Shown piece after piece: positions 1 to 12,494 of a stretch of 64,000 nucleotides of DNA. This DNA is from Lepas anatifera (taxonomy: Eukaryota > Arthropoda > Thecostraca > Lepadidae): positions 1,984,001 through 2,048,000 of the forward strand of contig JAOTON010001478.1 in assembly GCA_034440635.1 (NCBI GenBank), in the 5' to 3' direction. Each line of letters opens with the position of its first letter. Positions within the stretch are counted from its first letter, which is position 1. Under the pieces are notes generated by a model. It was not told the origin of the DNA. It saw nothing but the letters and a program-made list of their open reading frames with translations, and did no database searches. Position numbers and translations under genes: made by a program.

Positions 1-322
1 GTCTCTGTTAAGCGTGAAGTTTAACTGATTTCCCTGCAGGAGCGGATTCAGGAGCACCATTGGGGGGAGGACGCGGGAGAAATTGTAAAGTTTTTATTTC
101 AGAAAATAAGCTCAAATTTTTGCCATTTTGGAGAAGCATGGCTGCTTACCCTCCCCCCTTGTGTCTGCTAGTGTTTCCGTAGCATGTGGACTGATTCTGA
201 ACGCGGGAGCACACTTTTCCATCTGGTTTAAACATTTGTATGATGTTATGTCCCATTCAACTTGTAGTGACAATTGATCGTATGACTATCAAGTGAAAGT
301 TCAAACTTAACTCAAAGATTGG
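1..322. other. No gene recognised
   Basis: I see no coding exon, RNA gene or clear repeat in this stretch before the first MITE. Confidence 0.4.
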
Positions 323-528
323 CATAGGCTGATCCAGGATTGCCGATTGGGGGGGACATCTTCCCGTGGGGGGGCGCCACTTCTGACCGGCAAACTTATG
401 AGATGGGCGCAAAATGCTATAGGTGGGCGCTGATTTTCACATCCTGGGGGGGTTTGGGAAGCGACATTTCAGGGGGGTGCCATCGACCCTTCAGAGGGCG
501 CTGACTTGCCCCCCTGGATCTGCATATG
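323..528 (+). mobile_element. MITE-2, diverged copy
   Basis: This is a short non-autonomous element starting CATAGGCTGATCCAGG and ending GGATCTGCATATG, a mutated version of the family termini CATAGGCGGATCCAGG / GGATCCGCCTACG. The interior has the family G-runs, GGGGGGCGCCACTTCTGACC and a bracketed CATCCTGGGGGG segment, all shared in order with the copy at 3796-4022. The flanking 8-mers AAGATTGG (315-322) and AAGTTTAG (529-536) agree at six of eight positions, as expected for an old TSD. Confidence 0.7.
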
Positions 529-1149
529 AAGTTTAGTAATTGACTGAAGCATGGTTAAGTGCGTGTGTAAGCTCAGGTCACTCATTCAAATAAACATATT
601 TTATTATTCTGGGGCATCGGGAACGTAGTAGTTGCTTATAAGCGAGTACTTTTTATCTCAGGTAAAGGTGCGGAAAAAATAGTAGGCGTGACTACCATTG
701 GTACTTGACGAACCGTGGATCAATTGCTGGGATCGCTGGACTGTGGATGACTGGTGTGGAAATATCGGAAATCAGAAAGGCCCGTGGTTCCCTAGTGAAT
801 AAAAAGAGATAATGAACCTTGCAGTGGGTAGGTCAAAATAGATTTTGTCAGTTTTAAGTAGAGACCAAAGTGTGAAAACTGGATATATTTTGTCTCCGGG
901 TTTTAAGTTGAAGAACCGTAAATCACCGGCTTGTGAATATTTAACAGAAGTGTCTGCTACTTGCTCGATATAGCGATATATGGGATAAAACTGTTCGCGT
1001 ATGGCATTTGCTCATCAGTCGATAGTTTTGATGGTGAAGTTAATAACACATTTCTCCCGTCAGGTGACTGGCCTGGAGCGACGGCGAGTACGCCCCGCAG
1101 CCTAAATGCTCGACGAGCGTGTCGGAAAGCGTCTGCTCCATCTATTCAG
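529..1149. other. No gene recognised
   Basis: This is unremarkable sequence between a MITE and the P-element relic. It could include a decayed 5' part of that transposase, but I cannot align it by eye. Confidence 0.35.
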
Positions 1150-1905
1150 TCAGCGTTTCGCCAAGCAGGCTTAGTTCATCATCACCTGCGATAAGGTGTT
1201 TGACATCTATAGCTCTCGGTGCATGCTTGACGGCAGGGCTTATCGGTCGGCGTTCGGCTTCGAGTACACTATCGTTGCTCAGTCACCTGTCCTATCTAGT
1301 TAGTGCGACTAAATCGGGACTCCTGGCGCGATGAAAGCCAGAGCAGGCTGCCCTTCCAGAACAGGTTCATCATATCCTTAACTGCTCTGTGAGGTCCCCA
1401 CAGCATTATTAAGAACATATACGGCGTCAAGTACTTTCTGACGTCACGGGTGAACCAGGACGTGGTGGAGAACTTCTTCTCACAGGTCAGGGTGTTGGGG
1501 GCAGCCAACACCCACCCAACGACGGTCGGAGCCAAGACTCGTATGAGACTCTTGTTGATGGGACCTCACCGTCCGTGGCCGCTGGTTCTCATGCCAGACC
1601 ATGGCCCGCTGGATTCCCAGTCCTGCTTGATGAAGAAGAACCAACTAACCTGGGTGCGGCTACCCTGCAGCTGGACCCTCTGACAGTCAGTACTGAAGAG
1701 TTTGACGTCGCCGCTGTGTTATAAGGTGGAGAGGTTGCAGCCTTGCCCCGCTCCACATGTACAAAGAACAGGACTGACGGGATGAAGATGACCAGGACGC
1801 CGCCGCGGAACCAGCTGCTCCGACAGAAAGGCGCATATACCGAACAAATTTTAGGCAGGTGCTGGCTTACATGGCGGGCTTTATTGCTATGTAAAGTGTA
1901 AATCT
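1150..1905 (+). pseudogene. P-element/THAP9-like transposase relic
   Basis: Three conserved blocks of a P-element-type transposase are readable. Near 1195-1300 is a VFDIYSSR...GRAYRSAFGF block. Around 1345-1565 is LPFQNRFIIS, then a TGA stop at 1390-1392, then YGVKYFLTSRVNQDVVENFF and SQVRVLG...HPTTVGAKTRMRLLLMG. Near 1857-1890 is QVLAYMAGFIAM. The block of the type LTxRxNQDxxENFFxxxRxxGGxxxxPT is diagnostic of the catalytic C-terminal region of P-element and THAP9 transposases. The relic is broken by the stop, by frame changes after about 1565, and by a TAA near 1722. No THAP zinc finger was found upstream, so it is a fragment, not a functional gene. The family call rests on remembered motifs. 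Confidence 0.7.
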
Positions 1906-2141
1906 GTACAGCTCTATCCAACATATCTCATCGGTCGTGCTTGTGGTAAATGATAGTGGGGATCTGGAGTGGTTGCCACGTCTTAGTCGGAGTGTTCTCC
2001 CAGTACCAAATGAAAAGTGGCTTAGACAATTAAGGGAGCTAAATGTTTTGTTTTGTGTTATCCTTGAACCTAGCAACATGGGTATAAAAACAGGAGTTAT
2101 CCTCGGTTTTGCTTTTGGTATGCTAGTTAAATTCCCGGACC

Positions 2142-2988
2142 TTAACACGCGCATTGACGGGGGTCTTAGCCACCTTCGCATTGACAGGGGGCGGGTACCC
2201 GCCCCCTAAGATCTCGAGAACCACGGTATGTAGCAAAAAAACGGTAAACGGCGTTGGGCTGCCCATCCACTTCTCCATCGAAAACATTTGAACCATTTTT
2301 TTGTCAGGTCACATTTAAGGTCACGGGAGGTCAAAACATGCCCGTCATGGGGATAACATGTAAATTCAGTTCTTCGGCCATTACATCTGAACAAGTAAAG
2401 TAGAGCACAACGACTTGAACTATATGAATCCTCTTAGCAAGCCGAATCGAATGATATATAATTTGACCTTGCTAGGTCAAATCAAGGATTTGACCTGACC
2501 TGAGGTCAGGTCAGGGTCAAATTATATAAAATGCACATCATTAGAACCGCAAAGCCCAGGCGAGTGTAATGCAGCTAAAATAAATGCTCTATCACCATCC
2601 GTTACTGAGTTATTCCGTAAAAACCATTTTTCCCATGTATTTCCAATGGAGAGGTCATGCCTCGTACCTGACCTTAGGTCATCGATATCAAAAATACCGG
2701 AACATATTTTAGGGAACTCGGTGGGGCCATTATGTGATATGAGTTTCAATCGGATAAGTTCACCCTGCTCCGACTTATGCTATCTTAAACTTTTTTGAGG
2801 TCGGGTCACTTGACCTGTGCTGGTGACCTGACCTGAGATCACCAAGGCTTAAAATTTTCACAGAAGTTGTAAAAATAATGAGGGAAAAGGTACACCAAGT
2901 ACGGCTGCGCTACGCGCCGCCGTTTTTCTGCTATCTCCGAAAAACCCGAAGGGGGCAGGTACCCGCCCCCCGTCAATGCGCGTGTTAA
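2142..2988. mobile_element. TTAA-2 element (piggyBac-like, non-autonomous)
   Basis: TTAA at 2142-2145 and 2985-2988 flanks an 839-bp body whose ends are perfect inverted repeats, CACGCGCATTGACGGGG and its complement. TTAA duplication with short TIRs is the hallmark of piggyBac-type insertion. The body has no transposase frame. It carries GGCGGGTACCCGCC palindromes near both ends and many AGGTCA/TGACCT hexamers, densest at 2460-2525. A second copy (32244-37436) is interrupted by another transposon. Confidence 0.85.
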
Positions 2989-3787
2989 CGAAAAGATAGC
3001 GCGAAAGTGCGCGGTGACGATGACTCACATTCGCGTTAGGTGTGCAAACCATGTAAGAATACGTATGGAAATTAACGCAGCACTACATTATTCGTGTTTA
3101 CGGCGTTGTGATTTCTTTCAGTCTGTGTAAACCCTCCGTTCTTTACCTACACCCATCATGAATATGGGCATGGACTGCGTATTTCAAAATGTTTTTGAGG
3201 TGGTGCTGGTTTAAATTGTTTTCTCTGAGAAATTAGCGCACTATATGATATCGAAGCCTCGTCGTTACCCCCCATAAATATAAACACACTGCACTGGTGC
3301 ATAGATCTTGTTCCACGATATTTACATAAGCGTTAAAAAGAGTTAAGTCGCATTCTGGAAAATTCCTTGCCAGCATTTTTTAACGGAAGTGCCTCCCAGC
3401 TCTGTTGTGCTGTGGCCTTCAGTGTAATAAATTTCTCGGAAGATAAGACCATTAGAAATGTTCCTTCTCAGTATATGACTGATGAATACTAAATTTCGAG
3501 ACAGAGGACTTTGGATTGAAACATGTCTAAGAAAGAATTTCCTAAATGCCCGTTCTTTCCTATTTAAATTTTTGCGATTGTAGAGAAAAAATCTGAAAAA
3601 TTGAAAACAGAAGGCCAGATTCCCGCTCCCAGAAAAAAATAGCTGCCACCTCGGATCCCTTTGATCAAGCACATTTCCCTTACCGACTGCCCTCGTATTC
3701 CCATGAAATGTCGCGGGGTCCAATGCAGTTCTAATTTGTTTGCTCGCCCAGCGCATTCGTGTAATTCCCCAAGATGAGGGGCATACA
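2989..3787. other. No gene recognised
   Basis: I see no recognisable element or exon. A fairly long frame on the minus strand (3343-3954) runs into a MITE and has no recognisable motif, so it is not called. Confidence 0.35.
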
Positions 3788-3795
3788 TTATCTTC

Positions 3796-4022
3796 CATAG
3801 GCGGATCCAGGATTGTCGATCGGAGGGGGCACCTCCGGGGGGTGCCATCCGGACCAGGGGGGCGCCACTTTTGACCGGCAAAACCTTTAAGGTGGGTGCC
3901 AAATCCTATTGGTGGGCGCAGATTTTCGCATCCTGGGGGGTTGGGAAGCGACATTTCAGGGGGCGCCGAGGGTCGATCGGGGGGGGCACGTGCCCCTTTT
4001 GCCCCCCCAGGATCCGCCTACG
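3796..4022 (+). mobile_element. MITE-2, best-preserved copy
   Basis: The 227-bp element has termini CATAGGCGGATCCAGG and CCAGGATCCGCCTACG and a perfect 8-bp TSD, TTATCTTC, at 3788-3795 and 4023-4030. The interior is a G/C-run palindrome with CACGTGCCCC near the right end and no coding capacity. TSD length and TIRs fit a hAT-type non-autonomous element. Other copies are at 323-528 and 26124-30830, with a relic near 15645-15915. Confidence 0.9.
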
Positions 4023-4030
4023 TTATCTTC

Positions 4031-5464
4031 AGGAGCAAGTGTGGATTTGGCTTATTATGGCAAATTGCTTCGCAAGAATTTCCCAGGGAATTCAGGGGGC
4101 AAGGCGTTCCAACGATAGAACGCTTAAATCCCTGAAGCCACCACGGCAACAGAGATGTCTCCTCACCCCCCTCCCCCTGGCATGCGAGAATTGGTGTCTT
4201 GTAAGACACCCATCCCCCACCCTACCCTAAATATTCTTGGAACAATGTTGGTGACTATCCGTGCGTGACATCTGGCCCATTGTCAGAACCAGGGTATCTC
4301 CGGGCCGAACTCTACCAGCAGCGGCTGCAGGATGTCTATGGGGCTGAAACTCCGCAATATTCCTGGATGCCGATAGAAAGGGGTTATTCGAAGGTGTGCA
4401 GAGGGCTGAGTACCCTAGCCCCCTCCCCGAAACAAAAGTATACAAAGCCGTCACTGAACGTTACCTCCCCTCCCCGATCAAGACCAGGTGAACCCTGACA
4501 ACGTCTATTGCTAGCCCCATTCCAAGGGTGCGAGCATTGGCATCTTGGTGGCTGCGCTGCCCGGATTCGAAAAACTACATTCCCTTCAAAACTAAATTCA
4601 CATTTTGTTCCTTCCCAATTCCCATACACTGCAACTCTAGCAAAACCCTGGACACTTACGGCACCCTCATAGTTTCTAGTCTAAATGCCACCTTCCCCTA
4701 CAAAGAGAAAACCTGGATCTGACATTACAAGTTCCTGTTAATAACACCATGGTCTCCACACTTGAAATACTAAAACCGAACCTTCACTGCCCCTTTTTCT
4801 TCAAACCGAGCTCATTGCGGCCTTCGGTTTACTGCCGGATAAATTTTCATCTCTAGTTGGGTTTTGAAGTGAGCCAACAGCAATTTGCATCAATCGGTAT
4901 CAGCTGACTGCGCCTGCCCGGCTTCGCGGCCGACGGTCCCGGCCTGCTCGCAAGTGTTGCTACACTTCGCGACCCATTCCTTGAAATAAGATTCGTCCCT
5001 TTGTTCTGCGACATTAAAGTAAACACCCCTCCCGGAAAATTCTCCCCCACACTTTAGAGGCGGGCAAAGGTGCTTTGCACAGAACGCCTTATAAAAAGCC
5101 CTTAACTAACTAACTAACAGGGTAGAAGTTATGAACATTAGACCCTTTGATCAGTGGACCTTCTGATGTAATCCTTTTGAACCGCGAGATGTGATCCACC
5201 TACTGCGATAATACCTGTACTGAGTAGGTAGGTACCCACCTATCTCCTGTAGATATTTAAGATGGGAGAAATGGTTTGATTAATCGTGAATTTCCCGAAA
5301 CGTAAGCTGCAGTATCACGGATAAGAAATGAACCCTCATCCACAATATCCCTTCCAACAGCAAACTCAAATTCCTTCCACGCACTCACTCAATTTCCAGT
5401 CTTTTTTCCAATAACCATACTGACCTCAAAATTTCTCCGCCTTGGTGATATTCCGGGACGGACT
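4031..5464. other. No gene; MITE-1 fragment near 5078-5135
   Basis: I recognise no exon. The segment around 5078-5135 (CCTTATAAAAAGCCCTTAAC followed by TAACTAACTAAC) matches the interior of the MITE-1 family at 13.8, 27.4 and 45.2 kb and is probably a fragment. A stretch near 5150 is loosely similar to 46020-46050, with CAGTGGACCTT in both. Confidence 0.4.
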
Positions 5465-8400
5465 AAAAGGCCGATGGACCGTGCAGATGGACCAATACAG
5501 AAAAAACCAGGACATATAGAGAAAAACGGTTTTCACTATACAAATCAGCGCTAAAAATAAGAATAAAAATAAAAATAAGAGATACAGTTTTATTTTCAAC
5601 CCAAAATTTGACCTATATAGCCAAAAATTTGACCTATACTCCAGATTCTAGAGGTTTTATTTGCAGATTAACCGTGCAGATGGACCAATACAGCCAAAAC
5701 CAGACAAGATATAGAAAAACAGTTTTCACCATCAGAATCAGCGCCAAAAATAAGGGATACAGTATTCTTTTCATCACTCTACGTTACGCCAGTGTGACAA
5801 AATCTCACTTTTTGGGCCAATTTGAGCTGTTGATGGACCAATACAGCCAAAACCAAGAAAGGTAGAACAAAACGGTTTTCACCATCAGAATCAGCGCCAA
5901 AAATAAGGGATACAGTTTGGTTTGCGTCACACCCCGTCACGCGCTTCTCTACATAATTGCCAAGACACAAGAAATCTGGAGGTTTTTGGTCTGCAGATGG
6001 ACCAATACAGCCAAAACCAGAAAAGGTAGAGCAAAACATTTTTCACCATCAGAATCAGCGCCAAAAATAAGGGATACAGTTTGGCTTGCGTCACGCCCCG
6101 TCCCGCCCTTGTTTACAACATTGCTTAGACATAAGAAATCTGGAGGTTTTTGATCTGCAGAGGGACCAATACAGCCAAAACCAGGAAAGGTAGAGCAAAA
6201 CGGTTTTCACCATCCGAATCAGCGCCAAAAATAAGGGATACAGTTTGCTTTGCGTCACGCCCCGTCACGCCCTTGTTTACAACATTGCTTAGACATAAGA
6301 AATCTGGAGGTTTTTTTATCTGCAGAGGGACCAATACAGCCGTAACCAGGAAAGGTAGAGCAAAACGGCTTTCACCATCAGAATCAGCGCCAAAAATAAG
6401 GGATACAGTTTGGTTTGCGTCACGCCCCGTCACGCACTTCTCTACATAATTGCTTAGACACAAGAAATCTGGAGGTTTTTGATCTGCAGAGGGACCAATA
6501 CAGCAAAACCAGAAAAGGTAAAGCAAAACGGTTTTCACCATCAAAATCAGCGCCAAAAATAAGGGATACAGTTTGGTTTGCGTCACGCCCCGTCACGCAC
6601 TTCTCTACATAATTGCTTAGACACAAGAAATCTGGAGGTTTTTGATCTGCAGAGGGAGCAACACAGCCAAAACCAAAAAAGACAGAGCAAAACGGTTTTC
6701 ACCATCATAATCAGCGCCAAAAATAAGGGATACAGTTTTCTTTTCATCACTCTACGTTACGCCAGTGTGACAAAATCTCACTTTTTGGGCCAATTTGAGC
6801 TGTTGATGGACCAATACAGCCAAAACCAAGAAAGGTAGAACAAAACAGTTTTCACCATCAGAATCAGCGCCAAAAATAAGGGATACAGTTTGGTTTGCGT
6901 CACACCCCGTCACGCGCTTCTCTACATAATTGCCTAGACACAATAAACCTGGAGGTTTTTGGTCTGCAGATGGACCAATACAGCCAAAACCAGAAAAGGT
7001 AGAGCAAAACATTTTTCACCTTTAGAATCAGCGCCAAAAATAAGGGATACAATTTGGCTTGCGTCACGCCCCGTCACGCCCTTGTTTACAACATTGCATA
7101 GACATAAGAAATCTGGAGGTTTTTGATCTGCAGAGGGACCAATACAGCCAAAACCAGGAAAGGTAGAGCAAAACAGTTTTCACCACCCGAATCAGCGCCA
7201 AAAATAAGGGATACAGTTTGGTTTGCGTCACGCCCCGTCACGCCCTTGTTTACAACATTGCTTAGACATAAGAAATCTGGAGGTTTTTTATCCGCAGAGG
7301 GACCAATACAGCCAAAACCAGCAAAGGTAGAGCAAAACGGTTTTCACCATCAGAATCAGCGCCAAAAATAAGGGATATAGTTTGGTTTCCGTCACGCCCC
7401 GTCACGCACTTCTCTACATAATTGCTTAGACACAAGAAATCTGGAGGCTTTTGATCTGCAGAGGGACCAATACAGCCAAAACCAGGAAAGGTAGAGCAAA
7501 ACAGTTTTCACCATCCGAATCAGCGCCAAAAATAAGGGATACAGTTTGGTTTGCGTCACGCCCCATCACGCCCTTGCTTACAACATTGCTTAGACACAAG
7601 AAATCTGGAGGTTTTTTATCTGCAGAGGGACCAATACAGCCAAAACCAGAAAAGGTAGAGCAAAACGGTTTTCACCATCAGAATCAGCGCCAAAAATAAG
7701 GGATACAGTTAGGTTTCCATCACGCCCCGTCACGCACTTCTCTACATAATTGCTTAGACACAAGAAATCTGGAGGTTTTTGATCTGCAGAGGGACCAATA
7801 CAGCCAAAACCAGAAAAGGTGGAGCAAAACGGTTTTCACCATCAAAATCAGCGCCAAAAATAAGGGATACAGTTTGGCTTGCGTCACGCCCCGTCACGCC
7901 CTTGTTTACAACATTGCTAGACATAAGAAATCTGGAGGTTTTTGATCTGCACAGGGACCAATACAGCCAAAACCAGAAAAGGTAGAGCAAAACGATTTTC
8001 ACCACCAGAATCAGCGCCAAAAATAAGGGATACAGTTTGGTTTGCGTCACGCCCCGTCACGCACTTCTCTACATAACTGCTTACACACAAGAAATCTGGA
8101 GGTTTTTGATCTGCAGAGGGACCAATACAGCCAAAACCAGAAAAGGTAGAGCAAAACGGTTTTCACCATCCGAATCAGCGCCAAAAATAAGGGATACAAT
8201 TTGGTTTGCTTCACGCCCCGTCACGCACTTCTCTACATAATTGCTTAGACACAAGAAATCTGGAGGTTTTTGATCTGCAGAGGGACCAATACAGCCAAAA
8301 ACAGGAAAGGTAGAGCAAAAAAGTTTTTACCATCAAAATCAGCGCCAAAAATAAGGGATTTAGTTTTTTTCATCACTCTCCGTTAGGCCAGTGTGACAAA

Positions 8401-8728
8401 ATCTCACTTTTTGGGCCAAATTGAGCTGTTGATGGACCAATACAGCCAAAACCAAGAAAGCTAGAGAAAAACGGTTTTCACCATCAGAATCAGCGCCAAA
8501 AAATAAGGGATACAGTTTGGTTTCCGTAACACCCCGTCACGCGCTTCTCTACATAATTGCCTAGACACAAGAAATCTGGAGGTTTTTGTTCTGCAGATGG
8601 ACCAATACAGCCAAAACCAGGAAAGGTAGAGCAAAATAGTTTTCACCATCAGAATCAGCGGGAAAAATAAGGGATACAGTTTTTTCCATCACTCTACGTT
8701 ACGCAAGTGTGACAAAATCTCACTTTTT
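5465..8728 (+). repeat. 164-bp satellite, left arm
   Basis: These are tandem monomers of about 164 bp. Successive CAGCGCCAAAAATAAGGG landmarks sit at 6056, 6220, 6385, 6548 and 6712. There are about 20 monomers, degenerate at the left edge. Two subtypes alternate, one with CTTCTCTACATAATTGC and one with CTTGTTTACAACATTGC. A third, roughly 153-bp variant carries GGGCCAATTTGAGCTGTTG and recurs 973 bp apart (5x164+153). The monomer is not a multiple of 3, so the many 60-100 residue frames are chance products. The arm ends where orientation flips, inside a 153-bp variant. Confidence 0.93.
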
Positions 8729-11450
8729 CAAAAACCTCCAGATTTCTTATGTCTAAGCAATGTTGTAAACAAGGGCGTGACGGGGCGTGACGCAAGCCAA
8801 ACTATATACCTTATTTTTGGCGCTGATTCTGATGGTAAAAACCGTTTTGCTCTACCTTTTCTGGTTTTGGCTGTATTGGTCCATCTGCAGACCAAAAAGC
8901 TCCAGATTTCTTGTGTCTAGGCAATTATGTAGAGAAGTGCGTGACGGGGCGTGACGTAAACCAAACTGTACCCCTTATTTTTGGCGCTGATTCTGATGGT
9001 GAAAACTGTTTTGATCTACCTTTCCTGGTTTTGGCTGTATTGGTCCCTCTGCAGATCAAAAGCCTCCAGATTTCTTATGTCTAAGCAATGTTGTAAACAA
9101 GGGCGTGACGGGGCGTGACGCAAACCAAACTGTATCCCTTATTTTTGGCGCTGATTCGGATGGTGAAAACTGTTTTGCTCTACCTTTCCTGGTTTTGGCT
9201 ATATTGGTCCCTCTGCAGATAAAAACCTCCAGATTTCTTATGTCTAAGCAATGTTGTAAACAAGGGCGTGACGGGGCGTGACGGAAACCAAACTGTATCC
9301 CTTATTTTTGGCGCTGATTCTGATGGTGCAAACCGTTTTGCTCCACCTTTTCTGGTTTTGGCTGTATTGGTCCCTCTGCAGATCAAAAACCTCCAGATTT
9401 CTTGTGTCTAAGCGATTATGTAGAGAAGTGCGTGACGGGGCGTGATGGAAACCTAACTGTATCCCTTATTTTTGGCGCTGATTCTGATGGTGAAAACTGT
9501 TTTGCTCTACCTTTCCTGGTTTTGGCTGTATTGGTCCCTCTGCAGATAAAAACCTCCAGATTTCTTATGTCTAAGCAATTATGTAGAGAAGTGCGTGACG
9601 GGACGTGACGCAAACCAAACTGTATCCCTTATTTTTGGCGCTGATTCTCATGGTGAAAACTGTTTTGCTCTACCTGTCCTGGTTTTGGCTGTATTGGTCC
9701 CTCTGCAGATCAAAACCTCCAGATTTCTTGTGTCTAAGCAATGTTGTAAACAAGGGCGTGACGGGGCGTGACGCAAACCAAACTGTATCCCTTATTTCTG
9801 GCGCTGATTTTGATGGTGAAAACCGTTTTGCTCTACCTTTTCTGGTTTTGGCTGTATTGGCCCCTCTGCAAATCAAAAACCTCCAGGTTTCTTGTGTCTA
9901 AGCAATTATGTAGAGAAGTGCGTGACGGGGCGTGACGCAAACCAAACTGTATCCCTTATTTTTGGCGCTGATTTTGATGGTGAAAACCGTTTTGCTCTAC
10001 CTTTTCTGGTTTTGGCTGTATTGGTCCCTCTGCAGATCAAAAACCTCCAGATGTCTTGTGTCTAAGCAGTTATGTAGAGAAGTGCGTGACGGGCGTGACG
10101 CAAACCAAACTGTATCCCTTATTTTTGGCGCTGATTCTGTTGGTGAAAACCGTTTTGCTCTACCTTTTCTGGTTTTGGCTGTATTGGTCCCACTGCAAAT
10201 CAAAAACCTCCAGATTTCTTATGTCTAAGCAATGTTGTAAACAAGGGCGTGACGGGGCGTGACGCAAGCCAAACTGTATCCCTTATTTTCGGCGCTGATT
10301 TTGATGGTGAAAACCGTTTTGCTCTACCTTTTCTGGTTTTGGCTGTATTGGTCCCTCTGCAGATCAAAAACCTCCAGATTTCTTGTGTCTAAGCAATTAT
10401 GTAGAGAAGTGCGTGACGGGGCGTGACGCAAACCAAACTGTATCCCTTATTTTTGGCGCTGATTCTGATGGTGAAAACCGTTTTGCTCTACCTTTGCTGG
10501 TTTTGGCTGTATTGGTCCCTCTGCAGATAAAAAACCTCCAGATTTCTTATGTCTAAGCAATGTTGTAAACAAGGGCGTGACGGGGCGTGACGCAAACCAA
10601 ACTGTATCCCTTATTTTTGGCGCTGATTCGGATGGTGAAAACCGTTTTGCTCTACCTTTCCTGGTTTTGGCTGTATTGGTCCCTCTGCAGATCAAAAACC
10701 TCCAGATTTCTTATGTCTAAGCAATGTTGTAAACAAGGGCGTGACGGGGCGTGACGCAAGCCAAACTGTATCCCTTATTTTTGGCGCTGATTCTGATGGT
10801 GGAAAATGTTTTGCTCTACCTTTTCTGGTTTTGGCTGTATTGGTCCATCTGCAGACCAAAAACCTCCAGATTTCTTGTGTCTAGGCAATTATGTAGAGAA
10901 GCGCGTGACGGGGTGTGACGCAAACCAAACTGTATCCCTTATTTTTGGCGCTGATTCTGATGGTGAAAATCGTTTTGTTCTACCTTTCTTGGTTTTGGCT
11001 GTATTGGTCCATCAACAGCTCAAATTGGCCCAAACAGTGAGATTTTGTCACACTGGCGTAACGTAGAGTGATGAAAAGAAAACTGTATCCCTTATTTTTG
11101 GCGCTGATTTTGATGGTGAAAACCGTTTTGCTCTCACTTTTTTGGTTTTGGCTGTATTGGTCCCTCTGCAGATCAAAAACCTCCAGATTTCTTGTGTCTA
11201 AGCAATTATGTAGAGAAGTGCGTGAGGGGGCGTGACGCAAACCAAACTGTATCTCTTATTTTTGGCGCTGATTTTGATAGTGAAAACCGTTTTGCTTTAC
11301 CTTTTCTGGTTTTGGCTGCATTGGTCCCTCTGCAGATCAAAAACCTCCAGATTTCTTGTGTCTAAGCAATTATGTAGAGAAGTGCGTGACGGGGCGTGAC
11401 GCAAACCAAACTGTATCCCTTATTTTTGGCGCTGATTCTGATGGTGAAAA
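8729..11450 (-). repeat. 164-bp satellite, right arm, proximal part
   Basis: This is the same satellite in reverse orientation, starting at AAAAACCTCCAGATTTC. Paired landmarks in the two arms (6578-6838 with 10980-11240; 7123-7371 with 10447-10695) share one symmetry axis at about 8909. The arms therefore look like a true inverted duplication, not independent arrays. It stops at GGTGAAAA (11443-11450), where a hAT-like element is inserted, and resumes in phase at 16105. Confidence 0.92.
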
Positions 11451-12343
11451 CAGGGGAGGAAAAAATGTCAAGACTGTCGCCAAACCAGAATTCATATGAC
11501 CAAAACTGTCGCACCAGGGATAAGTTGCATGCTGGTACAACACAACATACAAAGCTTGGAAAGTCGGTCGTAGATCTGTCTAACACTCGCGTTAAGCCAA
11601 GTTCCTTAGCATGTTATAGTCACTAAGACTGATATTCTGTTATATTTGTTACACATATGGTTCACTGACATTTGGAAATGTACCGCTACTATCAGGGGTC
11701 ATACGCGCGCGTGACGGGCGAACGCGAGCGCCGACGGGAACGATTTATGCTAAGTGCGGCGGGCGACGAACAGCGACGGAGGTGTCTGGGTGGGACAGAG
11801 CGAGCCACGGACGGCTCGCTCGACGCAGAGACGATGTGTCCCGAGGTGAGGTTACAGGCAGGGTGAGGGCTCTTTATTCCGAGGCATGTTGGCTGGTTTG
11901 GATGGGCACACATATGGTAAAGCACACATACGAGCACCGTTCTTTCTGCGTCAGGTGAGAAAAACTGACAAGAGACAAGCTAAGGGTATGCTTAAAACGG
12001 TAACAACGGAGGGCTGCTGCAAAGCTTAAGTCAAGATTAGGATTCAGAAGCTAGAGTAGCAAGACTAGCTATGCAATAAAGTACACAGCACATCCAATGC
12101 AGGTCTCATAGGAGCCGCTACGAATCCTTCGTCAGACCGAGATCATAGGTGGCGCTGTCAAAATTTCAATATGGCTTCGATACCAGCCGGTTACGTCTGT
12201 TCACCACCGCCGAAAATGATCAAATAAACATTCAGACAATTGCTATACAAACGGCCTCTGAAGTGGAGCTTCTGCAAAAGTTTTAGTAGGTCGGGTACAG
12301 ATTCATATTCTAGGATACGAAAATAGAACACCTAAGCTGCTAA

Positions 12344-12494
12344 CAGGAGCGTCGGAACTATGTTCAAAGTTGGGGGGGGCAGCGGGAATTTTCAAGTCAT
12401 TTCTTTCCAGTCAACGCCGTAGGGTTAATGGTTAAGAATCATGAAAGTTGAGGGGGCAGCTGCCCCCTGCTCCCCCCCGGCTCCTACGTCCCTG
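12344..12494. mobile_element. MITE-4, 151 bp
   Basis: The termini are CAGGAGCGTCGGA and (inward) CAGGGACGTAGGA, with a perfect 8-bp TSD GCTGCTAA at 12336-12343 and 12495-12502. The interior includes CAGCTGCCCCCTGC. It is nested inside hAT-A. TSD length and CAGG-type ends point to a hAT-mobilised MITE. Confidence 0.85.

Noticed and set aside
3343..3954. 203-codon minus-strand frame
   Set aside because: It runs into the MITE-2 copy at 3796-4022 and has no conserved motif.
5465..8728. CRISPR array
   Set aside because: Repeats are about 164 bp in direct tandem without unique spacers, in a eukaryotic context with introns and LINEs. This is satellite DNA.
5608..11240. Many 60-150 residue open frames on both strands across the satellite
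   Set aside because: The monomer length (164) is not a multiple of three, frames shift between units, and the same frames occur on both strands. They are products of the repeat, not genes.
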